From contig NZ_JBHUPT010000019.1 of the NCBI RefSeq assembly GCF_049056525.1, forward strand, positions 100,914 to 164,913: a stretch of 64,000 nt of DNA, written 5' to 3'. Positions 8,195 to 15,053 of this stretch are shown here, in pieces. The number at the start of each line of letters is the position of its first letter. Positions within the stretch are counted from its first letter, which is position 1. The notes below the pieces were generated by a model. That model searched no databases. It was given only the letters and a program-made list of their open reading frames with translations, and was not told the origin of the DNA. The DNA is from Leisingera coralii. Its GTDB lineage: Bacteria > Pseudomonadota > Alphaproteobacteria > Rhodobacterales > Rhodobacteraceae. Both the position numbers and the translations under genes were made by a program.

Positions 8195-9526
8195 ATGCCT
8201 GGACCGCGACTGCCTCATTTCCAATCCAATCTGGCCTTGCCCAAGGCCGTCGACGCCGTTGTGATCGGCGGCGGCATCATTGGCGCCGCCACCGCGCTGG
8301 AGCTGGCCGAACGCGGCCACTCGGTGCTGCTGTGCGAAAAGGGGCAGATCGCAGGCGAGCAGAGCTCGCGCAACTGGGGGTGGGTGCGCATTTCCTGCCG
8401 CGACCCGCGGGAAATCCCGCTGATGGCGGAATCGCTGCGGCTCTGGGAGGGATTGGCGGCACGCACCGGGCAGGAAACCGGGTTCACCCGTTCCGGCATT
8501 CTCTACACCGCGGAAACCGCCAAGCGCGAGGCGCAGCTGGAACGCTGGCTGCGCAACCTCGACGGCTGGGGGCAGGGTGCCCGGATGGTGCGCGGGCAGC
8601 AGCTGGAGCAGCTGATGCCCGGCCATCAGACCAAAACCTGCGGCGGGCTGCTGACACCGATGGATGGGCGGGCCGAGCCGCAGATGGCCACCCCCGCAAT
8701 CGCCACCGCCGCCCAGGCCGCGGGGGCCAAGATCATGACTGAATGCGCCGTCCGCAGCGTCGAGACCTCGGCCGGGCGCATCAGCGGTGTGATGACGGAG
8801 CGCGGCCGCGTCGCCTGTTCGGCGGTGGTGGTGGCGGGCGGCGTCTGGTCGCGGCTGTTTCTGGGCAACGCGGGCATCAGCCTGCCGCAACTCAAGGTGC
8901 TGAACTCGGTCCTGCGCACCTCGCCGGTGCAGGGCGGGCCGGAGACCGCGGTGCGCACCGGCAACCTGGGCCTGCGCAAGCGGGCCGATGGCGGTTACAC
9001 CGTCTCGGACGCGCTGGAGAATATGGTCGATATCGTGCCCGACAGCTTCCGCCTGGCCTGGAAGTTCCTGCCCAGCCTTCGGCACGAATGGCGCGCGCTG
9101 CAGTTCCGCCTGACCAGCCGCTGGCGCGAGGAAGCTGCCCAAGCCCGCCGCTGGCAGCCGCAGCAGACCACCCCGTTTGAGCTGTGCCGGGTGCTGGATC
9201 CGGCCCCGTCGCAGAAGGCGCTGAAAAGCGGCTGGGCGGCAGCGCAAAAGGCCTTCCCTGTGCTGCAGGGCGCCGATGTGGTGCAAAGCTGGGGCGGGCT
9301 GATCGACGTGACCCCGGACGCGATCCCGGTGATCTCGCAGGCCGACCAACTGCCGGGCCTGTTCATCGCCACCGGGTTTTCCGGCCACGGCTTTGGCATC
9401 GGCCCGGCCGCGGGCAAGCTGGCCGCCGACTTGGTGACTGGCGACAGACCCGTGGTCGACCCGCATGACTTCCGCCTGTCCCGCTTTACCGATGGCAGCA
9501 AATACGGCCCGCGAAGCGGCTATTGA
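8195..9526 (+). CDS. FAD-dependent oxidoreductase of the DAO family
   Basis: A 443-residue amino-acid-oxidase/glycine-oxidase-type flavoprotein. The Rossmann ADP-binding motif AVVIGGGIIGAATALELAERGH is at residues 21-42, and the FAD-contacting GFSGHGFGIGPAAGK lies close to the C-terminus. The substrate is probably a secondary or D-amino acid but cannot be read from sequence. The frame opens 24 codons earlier, but the first residues there are not family-like, so ATG 8195 after AGAGG was chosen. The gene ends 10 bases from the convergent MBL hydrolase. Confidence 0.85.
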   Translation: MPGPRLPHFQSNLALPKAVDAVVIGGGIIGAATALELAERGHSVLLCEKGQIAGEQSSRNWGWVRISCRDPREIPLMAESLRLWEGLAARTGQETGFTRSGILYTAETAKREAQLERWLRNLDGWGQGARMVRGQQLEQLMPGHQTKTCGGLLTPMDGRAEPQMATPAIATAAQAAGAKIMTECAVRSVETSAGRISGVMTERGRVACSAVVVAGGVWSRLFLGNAGISLPQLKVLNSVLRTSPVQGGPETAVRTGNLGLRKRADGGYTVSDALENMVDIVPDSFRLAWKFLPSLRHEWRALQFRLTSRWREEAAQARRWQPQQTTPFELCRVLDPAPSQKALKSGWAAAQKAFPVLQGADVVQSWGGLIDVTPDAIPVISQADQLPGLFIATGFSGHGFGIGPAAGKLAADLVTGDRPVVDPHDFRLSRFTDGSKYGPRSGY

Positions 9527-9536
9527 GCAGCCGCCG

Positions 9537-10469
9537 TCAGCCCATCAGCTGATAGCTCACCGGCACGTACCGGAACCCCTCGCCGCGGGTCTCGACGAAA
9601 CCCGCCGCCGGGAACGGCATGTGATAGCCGATCATCGGAATCTTGTCCGCCGCCAGCATCCCCAGCACCTCGCGGCGCGATGCAGTCGCCGCCGCCTTGT
9701 CCATGTCGAATTTCACCTCCCAATCGGGCCGGGCAAAGCTCCAGACATAGTGGTTGGCCAGATCCGCCGTCAGCACCAGCTGGCGGTTGCCGCTCTCCAG
9801 CATGTAGCACATATGCCCGGGCGTATGGCCAAAGCTGGCCATCGCGGTGATCCCCGGCGCCACGCTCGCGCCGTCATCGACAAAAGTGGTTTTCTCCGCC
9901 AGCGGCGTCATGTTCTTGGCCACCAGATCGCCCACCCGGTCGCCCGGGTCGCGTTTGGACCAGAAATTGTATTCCTCCGCCCCAGTCACATACCGGGCGT
10001 TCGGAAAGGTTGGCGTGCCATCCGCCATCAGCCCGCCGATATGGTCCGGATGCATATGGGTGATCACCACGACATTGATCTGGTCCGGCGTCACCCCGGC
10101 GGCGGCCAGCGCCTTGGCAATGCCGCCATTGCCCAGCCCGGTGTCAAACAGCACCAGCTCCCCGCCGGTATCAACGAGTGTGGGCGTGAAATAGAACTGA
10201 ACGCTGTCGGCAGAGATGAAATTCTCCTCCGACACCTGGGCAAACTCTTCATCGCTTGCATTGCCGCCAAAGATGGCTTTCGGCCCCTCCCGCTGCGCCG
10301 AGGCATCCAGCAGCGTGGTGACAGGCATATCTGCCAGCTGGAAGGAATGGGCAACCGGCGCTTCGGCGCGGCCGCCATGTGCGCCGGCCAGCAGCGGCGT
10401 GGCAGCACCGGCCACGGGCAGGGCAGCGGCACCGGCCAGGGCCGCGCGGCGGGACAGGGAAACAGTCAT
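9537..10469 (-). CDS. Exported MBL-fold metallohydrolase
   Basis: A 310-residue metallo-beta-lactamase-fold hydrolase. The N-terminus (MTVSLSRRAALAGAAALPVAGAA) looks like a Tat signal with the twin arginine in SRRAAL, implying folded export to the periplasm. The zinc-binding signature THMHPDHIGG is near residue 140, with further ligands in GHTPGHMC and the downstream LTADLANH. It resembles the lactonase/AttM-like branch, but no substrate can be assigned. The start is preceded by AGGAGG on the minus strand. It is convergent with the DAO gene and divergent from the DUF1801 gene. Confidence 0.88.
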   Translation of the reverse strand: MTVSLSRRAALAGAAALPVAGAATPLLAGAHGGRAEAPVAHSFQLADMPVTTLLDASAQREGPKAIFGGNASDEEFAQVSEENFISADSVQFYFTPTLVDTGGELVLFDTGLGNGGIAKALAAAGVTPDQINVVVITHMHPDHIGGLMADGTPTFPNARYVTGAEEYNFWSKRDPGDRVGDLVAKNMTPLAEKTTFVDDGASVAPGITAMASFGHTPGHMCYMLESGNRQLVLTADLANHYVWSFARPDWEVKFDMDKAAATASRREVLGMLAADKIPMIGYHMPFPAAGFVETRGEGFRYVPVSYQLMG

Positions 10470-10576
10470 GGCATAACCTCCTGTGGAGTTGGACTGGCCA
10501 TACCCTAGCGCTCTGGCGGCAGAGGGCTGTAAACAATCCCGTGATGCGGGTTAGGGTACGGTCAGGAGGCCGCGTG

Positions 10577-11005
10577 ATGAGCCAGAACAAGACCGTCCCA
10601 ACCGGGGCAAGCGTCGAAGCGTTTCTTGCCGGTGTGGAACCAGCCCGCAAGGCAGCCGAGGCGCAGCAGCTGGATGCGCTGTTCCGCCGGGTGACCGGCT
10701 ACGCGCCGCAGATGTGGGGGGCATCACTCGTTGGCTACGGCCGCTACCACTACCGCTATGCCTCGGGGCGCGAGGGCGACTTTCTCGCCACCGGCTTCTC
10801 GCCGCGAAAGGCCCGCCACTCGGTCTACATCATGCCGGGTTATCAGGACTACGGCGCCATCCTTTCCCGTCTTGGCAAGCACAAGCTTGGCAAGAGCTGC
10901 CTTTATGTAAACAAGCTCGCCGATATCGACCTGGAGGTCCTGGCCGAACTGATCCGCGCAGGCCTGAAGGATCTGAACGCACTCTGGCCGGTACAGCCTG
11001 AGTGA
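10577..11005 (+). CDS. DUF1801 (YdhG/YjbR-like fold) protein
   Basis: A 142-residue small cytoplasmic protein of the DUF1801 family. Typical features are the central MWGASLVGYGRYHYRY followed by FLATGFSPRKARHSVYIMPGY and the C-terminal CLYVNKLADIDL. The biochemical function of the family is unknown. ATG 10577 sits seven bases after AGGAGG (10564-10569); a GTG at 10574 is too close to it. It is divergent from the MBL gene and 126 bases before gltX. Confidence 0.82.
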   Translation: MSQNKTVPTGASVEAFLAGVEPARKAAEAQQLDALFRRVTGYAPQMWGASLVGYGRYHYRYASGREGDFLATGFSPRKARHSVYIMPGYQDYGAILSRLGKHKLGKSCLYVNKLADIDLEVLAELIRAGLKDLNALWPVQPE

Positions 11006-11131
11006 CTGCCGGGCTTTCATCTTTCCCCAAATACTCGCGCCGCAGGCACGCGCCGTCAGGCGCGTTAACACTGCCGAAACTGGACAATCCGCCGCCCATG
11101 TGACAAGGGGCAAGGCAACAGGAGACTCGTG

Positions 11132-12457
11132 ATGACCACCACCCGTTTTGCCCCGTCGCCGACCGGCTATATCCACGTTGGCAACCTGCGCACCGCGCTG
11201 ATGAACTATCTGATCGCCCGCAAGGCCGGCGGCACCTTCATCCTGCGCATCGACGACACCGACCCGGAGCGGTCCAAGGAAGAATATGTCGATGCGATCA
11301 AGCAGGACCTGGAATGGCTGGGCCTGACCTGGGACAAGGTGGAGCGCCAGTCCGAGCGGCTCGACCGGTACGTCGCCGCCGCCGACAAGCTGCGCGAGAT
11401 CGGCCGCTTCTACGAGGCCTTCGAAACTCCGACCGAACTGGACCTGAAGCGCAAGAAGCAGCTCAACATGGGCAAGCCGCCGGTCTATGACCGCGCCGCT
11501 CTGAACCTGTCCGAGGACGAGAAAGCCGCCCTGCGCGCTGAGCGCGGCGATGGCGTCTGGCGCTTCAAGCTGGACCATCAGCGGATCGAGTGGACCGACG
11601 GCATACTCGGCGATATCTCCATCGATGCGGCCTCGGTCTCCGACCCGGTGCTGATCCGCGGCGACGGCCAGTTCCTTTACACGCTTGCCTCGGTGGTCGA
11701 CGACACCGAGATGGGCGTGACCCACGTGGTGCGCGGCTCTGACCATGTGACCAACACCGCCACCCAGATCCAGATCATCGAGGCGCTGGGCGGCTCCGTG
11801 CCCTCTTTTGCGCACCATTCGCTGCTGACCGGCCCGCAGGGCGAGGCGCTGTCCAAACGCCTTGGCACGCTTGCCTTGCGCGATCTGCGCGAAGCCGGCG
11901 TGCAGCCGATGGCGCTCCTCAGCCTGATGGCCCGCCTGGGCTCTTCCGATCCGGTGGAGCTGCGCAGCGAACTGGCGGAGCTGGTTGAGGGTTTCGACAT
12001 CAACCGCTTCGGCGCTGCGCCGACCAAGTTCGATGTCGAGGATCTGTATCCGCTGACCGCCCGCTACCTGCAGTCGCTGCCGCTGGAGGCCGTGCAAGGC
12101 CATGTGGACGCGCTGGGCGTCCCGGCTGATAAGCAGGCGGCCTTCTGGGACATGGCCAAGGAAAACATCACCACGCTCAAGGACCTCGGCGGCTGGTGGG
12201 AGCTGTGCCGTGACGGCGCCGAGCCGCTGGTGGCTGATGAGGACAAGGATTTCATCGCCGAGGCGATGGCGCTGCTGCCCGAAGGCCCCTATGACAGCGA
12301 AAGCTGGGGCAAGTGGACCGCCGCGGTGAAGGAGGCCACCGGCCGCAAGGGCAAGGGGCTTTTCATGCCGCTCCGCAAGGCCGTGACCGGCATGGAACGC
12401 GGCCCCGACATGTCGGCGCTTCTGGCACTGATGGAAAAGGTCCGGGCGCGCGGCTGA
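11132..12457 (+). CDS. gltX: Glutamate--tRNA ligase
   Basis: The 441-residue class I synthetase attaches glutamate to tRNA-Glu. The HIGH-type motif is FAPSPTGYIHVGNLRTAL near residues 5-22. The KMSKS-type loop appears as ALSKRLGTLALRDL near residues 235-250. The C-terminal part is the helical anticodon-binding region. GTG at 11129 directly precedes ATG 11132; ATG was chosen because AGGAG at 11120-11124 is spaced better to it. Many alphaproteobacteria carry two gltX copies, one of which may charge tRNA-Gln for GatCAB; which role this one has cannot be decided from the window. Confidence 0.95.
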   Translation: MTTTRFAPSPTGYIHVGNLRTALMNYLIARKAGGTFILRIDDTDPERSKEEYVDAIKQDLEWLGLTWDKVERQSERLDRYVAAADKLREIGRFYEAFETPTELDLKRKKQLNMGKPPVYDRAALNLSEDEKAALRAERGDGVWRFKLDHQRIEWTDGILGDISIDAASVSDPVLIRGDGQFLYTLASVVDDTEMGVTHVVRGSDHVTNTATQIQIIEALGGSVPSFAHHSLLTGPQGEALSKRLGTLALRDLREAGVQPMALLSLMARLGSSDPVELRSELAELVEGFDINRFGAAPTKFDVEDLYPLTARYLQSLPLEAVQGHVDALGVPADKQAAFWDMAKENITTLKDLGGWWELCRDGAEPLVADEDKDFIAEAMALLPEGPYDSESWGKWTAAVKEATGRKGKGLFMPLRKAVTGMERGPDMSALLALMEKVRARG

Positions 12458-12484
12458 TCCGCTCCCCGGCAAGGCATTCCAGAA

Positions 12485-12512
12485 GGGCGGAGCCGCGGGT
12501 TCCGCCCTTTTT
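12485..12512 (+). terminator. Intrinsic terminator of gltX
   Basis: GGGCGGA (12485-12491) pairs with TCCGCCC (12501-12507), followed by TTTTT. It lies 28 bases after the gltX stop. Confidence 0.87.
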
Positions 12513-12560
12513 CGTCCCGCTTTGCTGAAAAACAGCAGAAGCGCTCCCGCCCGCCGGAGC

Positions 12561-12684
12561 TGCATCAAAGATGCAACCCCTGCCGTTGGGCCGGGCGCCG
12601 CGCAGACGCGCGGCGCAGCACCGCGCCCCGGCGCGGTGCCATGCCCAACTGAGCATGGTGCAGCTTGCCTGCGCCTGAACAGGC
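12561..12684. repeat. Five consecutive hairpins between convergent genes
   Basis: Five perfect inverted repeats stand nearly end to end: TGCATC/GATGCA (12561-12575), GCGCCGCGC/GCGCGGCGC (12595-12616, AGAC loop), GCACCGCGCC/GGCGCGGTGC (12618-12639, CC loop), CCATGC/GCATGG (12639-12658) and GCCTG/CAGGC (12667-12684). They lie in the 266-base gap between gltX (+) and the DUF2254 gene (-). No coding frame is supported. The arrangement resembles an extragenic palindromic cluster or a composite 3'-end structure protecting both messages. Confidence 0.75.
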
Positions 12685-12723
12685 GGGAGGGCGCCGTTTG
12701 CAGGAGAGAAAGCCAGTGTAGCC

Positions 12724-13917
12724 TTAGCCGGCGCTGCCCTTGCCGAGGTCCTTGCGCATCTCCGCAGCTGCCTTGGCCATTTCCGGGTTGGGGTGGTTTT
12801 CCAGCTCCTGCAGCGACTTGTGCATCCAGCCCATCACCGAGGGCGAGTCGCTGCCGCAGCGGGCGATCGGCGGGAAAGCGCAGCGCAACAGGTGGCGCGC
12901 AGTGACTGGCGGCACTTTCACATTGGGAAACTGAGGCTCCCGGGTGCTGCTGGTTTCATCCGCCGGCATGTTCTCCCACAATAGCCGCCCCAGCCGGCCC
13001 ATCACCTCCACGGCGGTACCCGGGTCGTTGATGCCCGGCGACAGCGCCCGCTGTGCCGTCTCCGCCAGCAGGGTGAGGCCGAAGGACGGGTCCTGATCGA
13101 AGCTGCGCACGTCGCCGATGTCGATCGCCTTGGAGGCTGCCTTGCAGAACGTGTTGTCTCCAGCCGTAGCCCAGGCCACCGGCTGGCCGCGCAGGATGTA
13201 CTCACCCGGTGCCCGGGTCAGGGTGATCTCGGTGCCGGCCTCCTCCGCAAACTCATTCAGCTGGGCCATCCCGGCAAAGCGCACAAAACCGCTGCGGGCG
13301 GCCGGGATTTCCACCGCATCACCCGGAATGCCGCTGCTGTCAGAGCATTGGCCGCCTAGGCAGGGGGTGTTCAAGCGCGCGCGCATGCTGTCGCGGGTCC
13401 GGGCTTCGATCAGCCGCAGCGTGTGATCCATGCTGCCAAGCCCTGACAGGTGGTCAATCCAGCGCAGGATTGCGCCGACGATCAGGATCACGACGAAGAT
13501 GGTGATGCCAAACACCACAAGGGCACCCTCGGGCGTGTAATACCAAGCCCGGAACAGGATCACCCCGCTGAGCGAATAGATGAAACCGCCCACAAATGTC
13601 GCCAGCACCCGGTGGGTCACGGTATCCTCCAGCAGCAGCCGGTAGACCCGCGGCGTCGCCATCGAGGCGGCGGTGCGGTAGGCGCTGACCATGACGTTGA
13701 GCGAAAAAGTGGTGACGGCCAGCATGCCGGAGGCGAGGATCGTCAGCACCGGCAGCACTGCCTCGCGCCCGAAATCCTCGCTGAGATTGTCGGGCAGCAG
13801 CGGCTTGGCCAGCGGCGCCAGCAGCAGCGCCAACAGTGAGAGAACAGAAATCAGAACCACCCTGAACCAGAGCTTGCGGGAAATCCGCCTGAGGTACAGG
13901 AGGCTCTGCTCAATCAT
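12724..13917 (-). CDS. DUF2254 membrane protein
   Basis: A 397-residue integral membrane protein of the DUF2254 family. Predicted helices are VVLISVLSLLALLLAPL (about 20-37), LPVLTILASGMLAVTTFSLNVMVSA (about 55-80), VLATFVGGFIYSLSGVILF (about 105-124) and ALVVFGITIFVVILIVGAIL (about 132-152). A long cytosolic C-terminal half follows. Family function is unknown. Its start overlaps the last eight bases of the upstream gamma-glutamylcyclotransferase-like gene on the same strand, so the two form an operon. Confidence 0.87.
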   Translation of the reverse strand: MIEQSLLYLRRISRKLWFRVVLISVLSLLALLLAPLAKPLLPDNLSEDFGREAVLPVLTILASGMLAVTTFSLNVMVSAYRTAASMATPRVYRLLLEDTVTHRVLATFVGGFIYSLSGVILFRAWYYTPEGALVVFGITIFVVILIVGAILRWIDHLSGLGSMDHTLRLIEARTRDSMRARLNTPCLGGQCSDSSGIPGDAVEIPAARSGFVRFAGMAQLNEFAEEAGTEITLTRAPGEYILRGQPVAWATAGDNTFCKAASKAIDIGDVRSFDQDPSFGLTLLAETAQRALSPGINDPGTAVEVMGRLGRLLWENMPADETSSTREPQFPNVKVPPVTARHLLRCAFPPIARCGSDSPSVMGWMHKSLQELENHPNPEMAKAAAEMRKDLGKGSAG

Positions 13918-14485
13918 GCGCCGAGCTTATCCTGCGTGCTCCGGTTCTGTCGATCAGATCGTCGAACAGGGCGCGCTCCGTGCGGCTCAGCCGCTGATGG
14001 CGCGGATAACGCGGCGCCGCCCGGTCGTCCAGGACGGGGGCGTCCCAGCCGTCGGTGGTCGCGATGAAGTCCTGCACGCCTTCCTGGCCGAACACCTGCA
14101 GATAGCCCTGCAGCACCACGTCCAGATAGCTCAGCAGAATCGGATGCTGCTCGGTGACGCCATTCTGCTTGTCCGCTGCCACCGCATAGACGGAAATCTC
14201 CGGCGCCCCGTCCAGCCCGTGCTGCACCTTGTCCGATGCGGGCAGCCGCTCATAGGCGAACTCGCGTTCGTCCAGCGCCGCCCAGTCGGCCCCGGGCACC
14301 TCGGCAATCAGCCCGCTGATCGTGCTGGCGTCACAAGGCACCGCCGACAGAAACGCCACCTCGCGCAGGTCCGTATGCACCCAGGCGCGCCGCCAGCCGC
14401 GCAGCCGGGCAGGCTGTGCGCCGCCATAGCCATGCGTTGCCGTGTTCACCAGGCTGCCGTAGCCAAAGAAGTATGGAGCCGTCAT
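13910..14485 (-). CDS. Gamma-glutamylcyclotransferase-fold protein
   Basis: A 191-residue protein whose N-terminus YFFGYGSLVN is the phosphate-binding-loop signature of the GGCT/AIG2-like fold. The conserved acidic residue region ALDEREFAYERLP near residues 70-83 fits the catalytic glutamate block. Proteins of this fold cleave gamma-glutamyl amines or peptides to 5-oxoproline, or act on related isopeptides; the substrate is unknown. ATG 14485 was chosen because the conserved fold begins at once; the open frame's 28 extra upstream residues are unlike the family. It is translationally coupled to the DUF2254 gene and divergent from the NsrR-like regulator. Confidence 0.8.
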   Translation of the reverse strand: MTAPYFFGYGSLVNTATHGYGGAQPARLRGWRRAWVHTDLREVAFLSAVPCDASTISGLIAEVPGADWAALDEREFAYERLPASDKVQHGLDGAPEISVYAVAADKQNGVTEQHPILLSYLDVVLQGYLQVFGQEGVQDFIATTDGWDAPVLDDRAAPRYPRHQRLSRTERALFDDLIDRTGARRISSAHD

Positions 14486-14516
14486 CCGCTGCACCTTTCT
14501 GCCGCAATTCCGGTTA

Positions 14517-14530
14517 TTGATGTATGTCAA
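14517..14530. promoter_or_regulatory. FNR/DNR-like box
   Basis: TTGAT-GTAT-GTCAA is one base from the TTGAT-N4-ATCAA consensus of Crp/Fnr-family oxygen and NO regulators. It lies between the divergent GGCT-like and Rrf2 genes, 32 bases from the first ATG and 57 from the second. Together with an NsrR-type regulator it suggests low-oxygen or NO control of this locus; this is inference. Confidence 0.55.
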
Positions 14531-14586
14531 ACCGCTTTTTGGCGCCGTGTGCAATAAGCGATGCACCATAGCTGCGGGAGCAACCC

Positions 14587-15036
14587 ATGCGGATTACCAA
14601 AAGGACCAACATTGCGGTGCGGCTGCTGATGTATTGCGCCGCCCATGAAGACCGCTTGGTGACCAAGGCCGAGATCGCCGAATGCTGCAACATCTCGGAA
14701 AACCACCTGGCGCAGGTGATCAACCAGCTGAGCCAGCTTGGCTACCTGGCGACCCAGCGCGGCCGCAACGGCGGCATGAACCTGGGCAAGCCCGCGGCAG
14801 AGATCCGGATCGGCGACGTTTTCCGGGATGTCGAAGGCAACCTGCCGATGGTGGAGTGCTTTGCCGACGCGGACAACACCTGCCCGCTGTCCGATGCCTG
14901 CCGCCTCAAGGTGGCGCTGGCGGACGCAGCGCAGGCCTTCTATGCCTCGCTGGACGATATCTCGCTCGAATCCCTGGTCTGCGACAACCATGACCTGATG
15001 CGCCTGCTGCAGCCGGTTTCCTGCGGCGCCCGCTGA
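14587..15036 (+). CDS. Rrf2-family regulator, NsrR type
   Basis: A 149-residue winged-helix regulator (MRITKRTNIAVRLLMYCAAH, then the recognition segment CCNISENHLAQVINQLSQLG, wing RGRNGGMNL). Three cysteines in CFADADNTCPLSDAC have spacing C-x7-C-x5-C. That is the pattern of NO-sensing NsrR rather than IscR (C-x5-C-x5-C), so an Fe-S cluster that reacts with NO is likely. The gene is divergent from the GGCT/DUF2254 operon with an FNR-like box between. No NO-detoxifying gene lies alongside, so its targets are probably elsewhere. Confidence 0.85.
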   Translation: MRITKRTNIAVRLLMYCAAHEDRLVTKAEIAECCNISENHLAQVINQLSQLGYLATQRGRNGGMNLGKPAAEIRIGDVFRDVEGNLPMVECFADADNTCPLSDACRLKVALADAAQAFYASLDDISLESLVCDNHDLMRLLQPVSCGAR

Positions 15037-15053
15037 GGCCGCCGCAGTTTTGA

